Shown here: positions 1-6,329 of the stretch, piece by piece | Layout of the letters: every line of letters starts with the position of its first letter | How positions within the stretch are numbered: the stretch's first letter is position 1 | Source of the DNA: Aquifex aeolicus | Lineage (GTDB): Bacteria; Aquificota; Aquificia; Aquificales; Aquificaceae | Length of the DNA stretch: 9,775 bases | NCBI GenBank assembly: GCA_015662815.1 | Contig: DQTK01000019.1 | Span: 1 to 9,775 of the forward strand | Reading direction: 5' to 3' | The notes under the pieces: model-generated | The model's database searches: none | What the model was told of the DNA's origin: nothing | What the model saw: only the letters and a program-made list of their open reading frames with translations | Program-made: the position numbers and the translations under genes

Positions 1-624
1 GAAAAAGGACTCAATATAGAGGCAAAAGAGTTTATTTCCCCTGTCGCAGTACTTCCTCAGTATTTAAGGGAAAGAGGGATAAAGTCCGTTTTCGTCATAG
101 GAACTGATATGCTCAAAGATTTTCTAAAAGGACAAGGATTTGATGTAAAAGATAATCATGAAGTAGATGCTGTAATTATAGGTCAGGATAAAAGTGTTAA
201 TTTTGAGAAAATAAAGAAAGCAACTTCGGCTGTGTTCTTAAATAAAGCTAAGATAATACCTGTAAACAGGAGTAAAATTGTCAAGGACAGCGATGGGCTT
301 TACTTCCCCGGTGCAGGTTCATACGCGGAAATGCTTAAACACGCTACCAATTATAAAGAAGAAATACCTAACTTGGGAAAACCCTCCAAGGAATTTATAG
401 AACTTGCCCTGACAGGACTTCCCGGCGAGAAAGTATTTTTAATAAGTGACGATATATACACAGACCTTATGGGAGCGAAAGAACTGGGAATAGGAACTAT
501 CTTTATGACCACCGGAAAATATCCCGCCGAAGAATTAAAAAAGGCAAACTTTAAACCTGATTATGTATTCAACAGCTTAAAAGAACTGAAAGCCGAGATT
601 AAACAGTGGCTTTCCTCTTCCTGA
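1..624 (+). CDS. HAD-superfamily (NagD-like, HAD-IIA) phosphatase, 3' part
   Basis: The reading frame is open from the first base and ends at TAA 622-624, so only the last 207 residues are in the window. The N-terminal part with the catalytic DxD motif lies upstream. Numbering from the first visible residue, the family order is recognisable: a cap-domain stretch with 'VFVIG' (30-34), 'VIIGQD' (58-63), 'PGAGSY' (103-108), the motif III region 'GKPSKE' with Lys127, and motif IV 'SDDIYTDLMGAKELGIG' with Asp150, Asp151 and Asp155. This resembles p-nitrophenyl phosphatase/phosphoglycolate phosphatase relatives, which are cytoplasmic Mg-dependent phosphomonoesterases. The substrate cannot be told. 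Two family positions look divergent: 'SDD' where 'GDR' or 'GDx' is usual, and 'PVNRSKI' where 'ATNxD' is usual. The 3' end overlaps lptD by 19 nt, so the two are probably cotranscribed and translationally coupled. An internal ATG at 109 is not a real start, because homology continues upstream of it. Confidence 0.8.
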   Translation, partial: EKGLNIEAKEFISPVAVLPQYLRERGIKSVFVIGTDMLKDFLKGQGFDVKDNHEVDAVIIGQDKSVNFEKIKKATSAVFLNKAKIIPVNRSKIVKDSDGLYFPGAGSYAEMLKHATNYKEEIPNLGKPSKEFIELALTGLPGEKVFLISDDIYTDLMGAKELGIGTIFMTTGKYPAEELKKANFKPDYVFNSLKELKAEIKQWLSSS

Positions 625-2579
625 TACTGATTTTCTTTTTTTATTTCGGTTTTTCAAAGACTCTGGAAGTCTATTCCCAGGAACTTGAGATTGTAGGTTC
701 TAAAATAATCGCAAAGGGGAACGTAGAGCTTTATTACAAAGACTATTACGTAAAAGCTAAGAAGGTAGAACTTCTAAAGGATAGAGAGGTAATCTACGCC
801 TACGAGGATGTTTACATAAGAAATGTCAAAACCGACTTCCAAATAAGAGGTAGCTTCGCTTATGTGAATATTAAAAAGAACAAAGCTTATTTCCTTAACG
901 CAAGAGGGAAGTTCAAAGAATTTAACTTTGAAGCAAAGAGAGTTCAGCAGGTGGACAAAGAAAAGTTTAAGGTGTACGATGCACTAATAACTACTTGCCC
1001 TCTCGAAGATAAAGAGCTTGCACTTTGCATATTCAGGGCAAATATAACAAAAGAAAGAGCATTAATCTTTCATAATAGGTTAAAGTTCTTTAAAGTCCCG
1101 ATATTCTACCTTCCCGTTTACTTGGTGCCGCTTGGAGGGAGAAAAACAGGTTTTCTTACTCCTACAATAGGAAGCACAACTTACAGTTCATTTGTATACA
1201 TTCAACCCTTTTTCTGGGCGGTGAGTAGGGATAAAGATATAACCTTTTCTTTTGAATACAGAAAAGATCAGATGAAAGGAATAGGAATAGAATACAGACA
1301 AGCCCTATCCAAAAGAAGAACCTTTATAACTCAGTTTTCCCTATACAGAGAAGACAAGTATAAGGGTGATTGGTGGGAGGGCAGGGAAATTTACAGAAGA
1401 AATCGTTATAGGTTCTTTCTGAATTACAGATTTAACAACTGGAAGATAAACGTTGAAGAACTTTCCGACCCTTATCTCTACGAGGATATTTCTTTCAAAA
1501 AGAGTGAAATAACAAAACCTTATACTAAAAGCTTTCTAACTTATGAGAAAGATACAAAAAATTATTTTTTCTATTTCAAGATAACCCACTATAGAGACCT
1601 TACCTCTGATAAAAACAATGCAATCCAGCTTCTTCCCGAGATGAGTTTTTATTTAAAACCTTTTAATGTGAAAGGCTTTCATCTCTCACTCGATAGTTCC
1701 TTCACTAACTTTCATAAAAGCGGTTCCCGGAGTTATTCAAGGTTCATACTTAACCCAACCTTAAGTAAGTATTACGAAATTTTTAAATTAAGGAATTATA
1801 CCGCTTTTACTCTGTTAAACCATTATTACCCTGACGCTAAAGGGGATAAATTTGTAAACACCTTTAGATTCGTTCACTCTATACCTCAATACTTTGTGGT
1901 TAAGTACAGTGGATATAAACTCAATAATTTTTTAGAGTTTAGATACAGCTTTTCGCCTAAAAATTATCAGTTAGAGGTCTACGACTTTCAAGATGAAATA
2001 GTAAAAGAGAACAATATAAGCGTTAAATGGGTGGGAAACTTATTTAAAGGTAGAAATCTATTGGATTTTTACATAAATACAGGCTACAATCTTCTCGGCT
2101 CTTACAGATTTCCTACGGATAGTGAGATAATTAATAAGAAGCTCTTACCGGTTTATTACAACGTGTTTATATACCCCTTGAAAAACCTAAAATTATGGCA
2201 TGACGGCATATACGACTTTAATCTCGGGGTGTGGGCAAGAAACATTACAGGCATAACAGCTTCCTACCGGAGCATTGATTTTGATATCTCCAACTCTACT
2301 TTTAGAAACAGCAAAAATAAAACTACCTCGGACCAGTTAAAAGTTGGACTGAAGTATAGAGGAGGTGTAATTTTTTCGGGTATATGGGTAAGCTATGATA
2401 GATTGGAAAATAAGGAAATCTCTAGGAGCGCTTATATAGGTATAAAGGGAAAGTGTTGGGAGCTATCTCTTGATTACGGAAGAAAGTATTACAAGAACAA
2501 AGACAGATATATAACTCAAATATACTTCAGGTTTAATCTTTTCTTTAAGGAGGAAATAGAATTTCCGATAAAGCGTTAA
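606..2579 (+). CDS. lptD: LPS-assembly outer-membrane protein LptD (OstA/Imp)
   Basis: LptD is the outer-membrane beta-barrel that, with LptE, inserts lipopolysaccharide into the outer leaflet. The 657 residues begin with a hydrophobic signal peptide (about 1-17, very Phe-rich). An OstA/LptA-like jellyroll domain follows (about 20-125), then a long barrel domain full of alternating aromatic strands. The family signature at the junction is clear: 'TTCPLEDKELALC' (129-141), 'VPIFYLPVYLVPLGGRKTGF' (164-183) and 'PFFWAVSRDKDITF' (201-214). The C-terminal 'GKCWELSLDYGRK' (615-627) matches the place of the Cys-Cys pair near the E. coli LptD C-terminus. Cysteines are only 131, 141 and 617. The start is GTG 606: an in-frame TAA lies at 600-602, and the signal peptide begins at once. 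The only ribosome-binding match is a weak GAGAT. It overlaps the phosphatase gene by 19 nt and rpe by 4 nt. The common surA/pdxA neighbours are absent. Confidence 0.93.
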   Translation: MAFLFLILIFFFYFGFSKTLEVYSQELEIVGSKIIAKGNVELYYKDYYVKAKKVELLKDREVIYAYEDVYIRNVKTDFQIRGSFAYVNIKKNKAYFLNARGKFKEFNFEAKRVQQVDKEKFKVYDALITTCPLEDKELALCIFRANITKERALIFHNRLKFFKVPIFYLPVYLVPLGGRKTGFLTPTIGSTTYSSFVYIQPFFWAVSRDKDITFSFEYRKDQMKGIGIEYRQALSKRRTFITQFSLYREDKYKGDWWEGREIYRRNRYRFFLNYRFNNWKINVEELSDPYLYEDISFKKSEITKPYTKSFLTYEKDTKNYFFYFKITHYRDLTSDKNNAIQLLPEMSFYLKPFNVKGFHLSLDSSFTNFHKSGSRSYSRFILNPTLSKYYEIFKLRNYTAFTLLNHYYPDAKGDKFVNTFRFVHSIPQYFVVKYSGYKLNNFLEFRYSFSPKNYQLEVYDFQDEIVKENNISVKWVGNLFKGRNLLDFYINTGYNLLGSYRFPTDSEIINKKLLPVYYNVFIYPLKNLKLWHDGIYDFNLGVWARNITGITASYRSIDFDISNSTFRNSKNKTTSDQLKVGLKYRGGVIFSGIWVSYDRLENKEISRSAYIGIKGKCWELSLDYGRKYYKNKDRYITQIYFRFNLFFKEEIEFPIKR

Positions 2580-3250
2580 ATGGAAACAGCTTGAAGCATG
2601 AGGGATTTTAGCTTTCTGGTTTGAGCTTCTATATCTTTAGCCTTAAAAATACCTGAACCCACAACTATCACATCTGCACCTGCTTTTACCACGTCGGTTA
2701 TATTGCTCTCCTTGATTCCTCCGTCGATTTCTATTAGACAGTATGGATTTATTCTGTCTCTTATATCTTTTAATGCAATTAATCTTTCTATGGAGCGTTC
2801 TATGAATTTTTGTCCGCTAAAGCCCGGATTAACCGACATCAAAAGAACATAATCCGCATAGTAAATAGCTTCTTCTATGGCAGATAAAGATGTTCCCGGA
2901 TTTATTACCACTCCGGCTTTTGCACCGAGTTCCTTTATAAGTTGTAGCGTTCTGTGAATATGGTAGTTATTCTCTATATGTACACTTATCCAGTTGGCAC
3001 CGGCTTCTATAAACTTGGGTATATACTTATCAGGATTTTCTATCATAAGATGAGCATCTATCGGCAGGGAGACCCTTTTCCTTATATGGGCTAAAAGTTC
3101 GTAACCTGCGGTAATATTGGGAACAAAGTGTCCATCCATAACGTCATAGTGGAGTATATCCGCACCGCCTCCGATAGTAGCTTCTATCTGCTGACCTATA
3201 TTCCACCAATCACCTGCTAAAATTGATGGGGCAAGCATAGGAACCTGCAT
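2576..3250 (-). CDS. rpe: ribulose-phosphate 3-epimerase
   Basis: This enzyme interconverts D-ribulose 5-phosphate and D-xylulose 5-phosphate in the cytoplasm, in the pentose phosphate pathway. The 224 residues form a TIM barrel of normal length. Visible family motifs are 'LAPSILAGD' (6-14), 'LHYDVMDGHFVPN' (33-45), 'DAHLMIENP' (65-73), the phosphate loop 'MSVNPGFSGQKF' (138-149), 'EIDGGI' (174-179) and 'ADVIVVGSGIF' (192-202). By comparison with known epimerases the metal ligands should be His34, Asp36, His67 and Asp176, with the two Asp acting as acid/base pair. All are present. Two ATG codons are possible: 3250 (used here) and 3238, four residues later, which is preceded by a weak AGG. Neither has a strong ribosome-binding site. 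The stop shares a TTAA tetranucleotide with the lptD stop. It is divergent from tmk across a very short spacer. Confidence 0.95.
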   Translation of the reverse strand: MQVPMLAPSILAGDWWNIGQQIEATIGGGADILHYDVMDGHFVPNITAGYELLAHIRKRVSLPIDAHLMIENPDKYIPKFIEAGANWISVHIENNYHIHRTLQLIKELGAKAGVVINPGTSLSAIEEAIYYADYVLLMSVNPGFSGQKFIERSIERLIALKDIRDRINPYCLIEIDGGIKESNITDVVKAGADVIVVGSGIFKAKDIEAQTRKLKSLMLQAVSI

Positions 3251-3260
3251 GATAAGCTAC

Positions 3261-3266
3261 ATTATA
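3261..3266 (-). promoter_or_regulatory. candidate -10 box (TATAAT) for rpe
   Basis: Read on the minus strand, bases 3266 to 3261 are an exact TATAAT, 10 nt upstream of the first rpe ATG and 22 nt upstream of the second. Transcription from it would start near 3254, giving an almost leaderless message for ATG 3250 or a leader of about 16 nt for ATG 3238. I see no convincing -35 box, and in AT-rich DNA an exact hexamer can arise by chance. Position is the main support. Confidence 0.3.
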
Positions 3267-3854
3267 ATGCTAATTGCCTTCGAAGGAATTGATGGTTCCG
3301 GAAAAACTACACAGGCTAAAAAGCTTTACCGGTACTTGGTTGCAAAGGGAATACCTGTTTCACTTTACAGAGAACCCGGCGGGACAAAACTAGGAGAAAA
3401 GCTCAGGGAGATAATCATTACCGAAGAAATGGATGAGAGAACCGAGCTATTTCTGTTTGAGGCTTCCCGCTCAAGGTTGATAACTGAAAAAGTAATTAAA
3501 GACCTTAAAAAAGGAAAAACTGTAATTTTAGACAGGTTTACTTTATCAACCCTTGCTTATCAGGGATACGGTAAGGGAATAGATTTAGAAGTTATCAATG
3601 AGTTTAACAGATTTGCAACATGGGGAATTGAGCCTAACCTGATAGTGTTTATAGATGTACCCGTGGAAGTGGCTATAAAAAGGCTTAAAAATAGGACCCG
3701 TTTTGAAAGTAAGGAATTCCTTGAAAGGGTTAGGAGAGGGTTTCTTGAAATAGTTAAGGATAAGAGAAACGTGGTTATAATAGACGGAGCGAAAGAAGAA
3801 AACACCGTTTTTGAGGAGATTTTGAAAACATTAAGTGGTATATTCAGCATTTAA
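3267..3854 (+). CDS. tmk: thymidylate (dTMP) kinase
   Basis: This kinase phosphorylates dTMP to dTDP with ATP, an essential cytoplasmic step in making dTTP. From ATG 3267 the protein has 195 residues. Features in order are the P-loop 'EGIDGSGKTTQ' (6-16), 'LYREPGGTKLGE' (33-44) contacting the base and phosphate, 'FEASRSRL' (64-71), the 'DRF' motif (89-91) with 'LSTLAYQGYGKG', 'FIDVPVEVA' (128-136) and a basic LID segment 'RLKNRTRFESKEFLERVRRG' (139-158). The frame also has an upstream ATG at 3249, which would add six residues (MISYII). I prefer 3267 because the family normally begins two to five residues before the first beta-strand, as I recall for the 195-residue A. aeolicus protein, and because 3249 overlaps the rpe start. 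No Shine-Dalgarno is visible for either. A weak TTGATG (3224-3229)/CATGAT (3248-3253) pair inside rpe could be its promoter. It overlaps argJ by 24 nt tail to tail. Confidence 0.94.
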   Translation: MLIAFEGIDGSGKTTQAKKLYRYLVAKGIPVSLYREPGGTKLGEKLREIIITEEMDERTELFLFEASRSRLITEKVIKDLKKGKTVILDRFTLSTLAYQGYGKGIDLEVINEFNRFATWGIEPNLIVFIDVPVEVAIKRLKNRTRFESKEFLERVRRGFLEIVKDKRNVVIIDGAKEENTVFEEILKTLSGIFSI

Positions 3855-4970
3855 CTTAACATAGTCATAGCCTATATCCGATGAGTAGTAGGTCCATTCG
3901 TAATCTCCCTCCCTGAGCTCTACCGTTATGTCTATCTCTCTATCTTCAATCAAATGTTTCTTCGCTTTTTCCAAGTTTTCATCTTTAGGTTTACCGTCGT
4001 AGAGCAGATACCCGCCTACGTAAATTTCCATTTTAAGGGGGTCTATAGGAAATTCCGTGCTTCCTGCGGCAGCTGCTATCCTTCCCCAGTTAGGGTCTCT
4101 ACCGAATACTGCAGTTTTCACTAAAATGGAAGTTGCTATAGCTCTGGCTATAGTTTTAGCCTTAATCTCTGTAATTGCACTCCTTACATTTACCTTTATT
4201 ATTTTTGTAGCACCTTCACCATCAGCGACTATTTGCTTTGCAAGCATTTCGGATACCTTCATAAGCTCGTATTCGACAATATCCGGATTTGCTTCAACCT
4301 CTCCCAAGGAAATGATTCCGAAAGCATCGTTAGTACTTTCACATCCGTCAACGGTGATAGAGTTAAAGGTCCTATCGGTAATCCTTTCGTGTAATCTTTT
4401 GAGTGTCATATAGTCTAAGTTTGCATTGGTAAAAACGAATGAGAGCATGGTAGCCATAGAGGGATGTATCATACCTGCTCCTTTTGCAAACCCGAAAGTT
4501 TCAACATCACCTGATTTTGTAAAATCGTATTTTGGAAATCTATCCGTAGTGGAAATAACCTCCGATGCTTCCTTCAGGTCTAAAGGTTTCAAAGAATTAC
4601 AGGCTTCCTCAATGCCCTTTAAAACCCTATCTATGGGCAAATATCTACCTATTACTCCTGTAGAAAAGACTAAAATTTCCTCCTTAGGTATATCCAAAAG
4701 TTCCGAAACTTTTTCCGCCATCATATCAGCGTGTTTTATACCCTCTTCCCCGGTTCCACAGTTAGCATTTCCGCTATTAACTACAAAAGCCCTTATTTTT
4801 TCTCTACTCCTTGCAACATTTTCCGAGTATATTACCGAACCGGCCTTAAAGTAATTATCGGTAAAAACAAAGGAAGCTATGCAGGGATAGGGCAGAGTGA
4901 TGACAAGTATGTCCGGTTTTCCCGATTCCTTTAAACCAGCTTTACCTACACCCATTAAAATTTCAGTCAT
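3831..4970 (-). CDS. argJ: bifunctional ornithine acetyltransferase / N-acetylglutamate synthase
   Basis: ArgJ moves the acetyl group from N-acetylornithine to glutamate, recycling it in arginine synthesis. Some members also acetylate glutamate from acetyl-CoA. The 379 residues fit the family. The self-cleavage site is seen in 'GAGMIHPSMATMLSF' (164-178): cleavage is expected between Ala173 and Thr174, leaving Thr174 as N-terminal nucleophile of the beta chain. The oxyanion-hole segment is 'STGVIG' (103-108). Other family stretches are 'VNSGNANCGTG' (64-74), 'TVDGCESTNDA' (206-216), 'VADGEGATK' (248-256), 'FGRDPNWGRI' (289-298) and the C-terminal 'DIGYDYVKLNAEYTT', which closes the active site. 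Whether it is mono- or bifunctional cannot be read from sequence alone. The ATG is 9 nt after the stop of the M48 protease gene, so the two probably share a transcript. Only a weak AGAG precedes it. The 3' end overlaps tmk by 24 nt. Confidence 0.95.
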   Translation of the reverse strand: MTEILMGVGKAGLKESGKPDILVITLPYPCIASFVFTDNYFKAGSVIYSENVARSREKIRAFVVNSGNANCGTGEEGIKHADMMAEKVSELLDIPKEEILVFSTGVIGRYLPIDRVLKGIEEACNSLKPLDLKEASEVISTTDRFPKYDFTKSGDVETFGFAKGAGMIHPSMATMLSFVFTNANLDYMTLKRLHERITDRTFNSITVDGCESTNDAFGIISLGEVEANPDIVEYELMKVSEMLAKQIVADGEGATKIIKVNVRSAITEIKAKTIARAIATSILVKTAVFGRDPNWGRIAAAAGSTEFPIDPLKMEIYVGGYLLYDGKPKDENLEKAKKHLIEDREIDITVELREGDYEWTYYSSDIGYDYVKLNAEYTT

Positions 4971-4979
4971 GGCTCTATT

Positions 4980-6257
4980 TTAGAAAATAACTTTATTTTT
5001 ATAAAGCCTTCTTCTTAGGTCCTCATACCACGGCTCTTTTCCCGTGGCAAGTTTAAAAGCTAATCTGTAATTCTCTATCGCTTTTTTTATATTTCCAATC
5101 GCTTCGTAATTCCTTCCGAGGTAATAGTAAATTCCCGAATAACTTTCAACCCTCTTCTTGGCTTCCTTCAATGCTTTTATACTCTCGTGATAGTTCTCCA
5201 ATTTAAATAGTGCTATACCCTTCAGGTACCATCCCCACAGAAGGTATGGGTCAAGTTCTGTTACCTTCCGGGCATAATTTAAAGCCTTTTTTACGAATCC
5301 TTTTTCTAAATAGATAGAGGAAGCGTAAGCCATAGCAATTTGATTATCAGGGTATAGCTTTATGGCCTCTTCAAATTTTTGTAGAGCTTTATCTTCTAAA
5401 CCTTTTTTGTAAAACTTCTTACCTTCCATGTAAGCCTTGTAGGAGAGTTTAGTTGCCAAAAGTTTTTCCTTTACTTTGTGAAATTCAATGGAGTCTTTTT
5501 TCAGGTTATCGGGAAGTTTAACACTCTTTATTAATCTATCTACTTCCTTTATTCGTGTATCGGGAAGAGGGTGGGTTGAAAGCCATTCGGGTGGAGCTTT
5601 TCTTTCCAGTTTTTTGAATTTATAAAAAACATCGATAAGACCATGCGGGTCGAAACCGGCATTCAGAGTAAAGTACACACCGAATTTATCCGCTTCCCTT
5701 TCTTGGTCCCTGCTGAATTTTAAGGCTAACAACGTCGCTCCTATTGAAGCCAGTTGAATAATAATTCTTTCCGTTAAATCTTCCCCGCCTATCAAAAGTG
5801 CCCCGATTTGAAGAAGTAGACTGAGTCCTAAAGTTTTTTCAAGATACCTAGCATGATGTCTGGCATTTACGTGTCCAAGTTCGTGGGCAAGGATACCAGC
5901 CAATTCACTTTCTTTGTCAAGGAGTAAGAATAACCCTCTTGTTATTATGATTTTTCCGCCCGGAAGAGCAAAAGCGTTCAACTCTTCAGAATTTACCAGA
6001 ACGAATTCATAGGGGAGCTTCCTCGGAACTGTTTTCGCAATTTCGATTCCAAGATTTTTTACGTATTCCTGAACATTTTTATCGGGATATACTCCCTCAA
6101 ACTGTGTAATTGCCTCCGGCAGGAGTTTATTTCCTAAGGTTATTTCCTCTTCGGTAGGAAGTAGAAATGATTCTCTTTTAACGGTTTTGTTGTCTATAAC
6201 CTGTGTGCAGGAGAAGATTAATAATAAGAAAACAGATATTAAAGCTCTTACTTTCAT
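4980..6257 (-). CDS. BepA-like M48 zinc metalloprotease with C-terminal TPR repeats, predicted lipoprotein
   Basis: This is a predicted envelope protease/chaperone of 425 residues. It starts with a signal peptide ending in 'LLIFSC', so Cys17 is a likely lipidation site; Phe at -2 is unusual but tolerated. The M48 domain spans about 35-245. It has 'NAFALPGGKIIITRGL' (94-109), the zinc motif HELGH (125-129, catalytic Glu126) and 'SRDQEREADKFG' (182-193), in which Glu186 should be the third zinc ligand. 'STHPLPDTR' (227-235) follows; its His229 corresponds to the regulatory His-switch of E. coli BepA. Residues about 273-410 hold roughly four TPR helix pairs, for example 'ALQKFEEAIKLYPDN'. This domain order is that of BepA (YfgC), which degrades stalled LptD and helps its disulfide maturation. 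E. coli BepA is soluble in the periplasm, while the short lipoprotein LoiP lacks TPRs, so this protein combines traits. The residue after Cys is Thr, not Asp, so sorting to the outer membrane is likely. argJ follows after 9 nt. No clear ribosome-binding site is seen. Confidence 0.87.
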   Translation of the reverse strand: MKVRALISVFLLLIFSCTQVIDNKTVKRESFLLPTEEEITLGNKLLPEAITQFEGVYPDKNVQEYVKNLGIEIAKTVPRKLPYEFVLVNSEELNAFALPGGKIIITRGLFLLLDKESELAGILAHELGHVNARHHARYLEKTLGLSLLLQIGALLIGGEDLTERIIIQLASIGATLLALKFSRDQEREADKFGVYFTLNAGFDPHGLIDVFYKFKKLERKAPPEWLSTHPLPDTRIKEVDRLIKSVKLPDNLKKDSIEFHKVKEKLLATKLSYKAYMEGKKFYKKGLEDKALQKFEEAIKLYPDNQIAMAYASSIYLEKGFVKKALNYARKVTELDPYLLWGWYLKGIALFKLENYHESIKALKEAKKRVESYSGIYYYLGRNYEAIGNIKKAIENYRLAFKLATGKEPWYEDLRRRLYKNKVIF

Positions 6258-6329
6258 TATGTATATTCTAAAATCTTGCTTTACTAGAAACTACCCAATG
6301 GGTTGTACCGACGGATATATTTTTTCTTT
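6258..6329. promoter_or_regulatory. 72-bp divergent intergenic region (M48 protease / alcohol dehydrogenase)
   Basis: This AT-rich gap separates two outward-facing genes and must hold, or lie next to, both promoters. On the minus strand there is a TAGAAT 7 nt before the protease ATG, and on the plus strand a TATATT at 6316-6321, close to the dehydrogenase ATG. Neither has a good -35 box at normal spacing. Neither start codon is preceded by a Shine-Dalgarno sequence. The promoter role is inferred from gene orientation only. Confidence 0.35.

Noticed and set aside
2547..2594. AAGGAGG at 2547-2553 inside the lptD end, followed by an ATG at 2580 just after the lptD stop.
   Set aside because: The ATG is 26 nt past the motif and opens only a four-codon frame before TGA; the bases belong to the lptD and rpe coding sequences.
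3249..3266. Earlier ATG for tmk at 3249 adding six residues.
   Set aside because: It overlaps the rpe start codon, has no ribosome-binding site, and the family usually begins at the later Met.
3560..3850. Minus-strand open frame opposite tmk.
   Set aside because: Shadow of tmk; Ser/Leu/Thr-rich with no motif, and it overlaps the essential LID and C-terminal coding of tmk.
4057..4854. Two plus-strand open frames (4057-4413 and 4426-4854) opposite argJ.
   Set aside because: They are antisense shadows of the intact argJ gene, low-complexity in composition (Ser/Ile/Ala-rich) and without recognisable motifs.
6303..6329. TTG start at 6303 for the alcohol dehydrogenase.
   Set aside because: The added residues (MYRRIYFFF) are not part of the family, and ATG 6330 gives a normal N-terminus.
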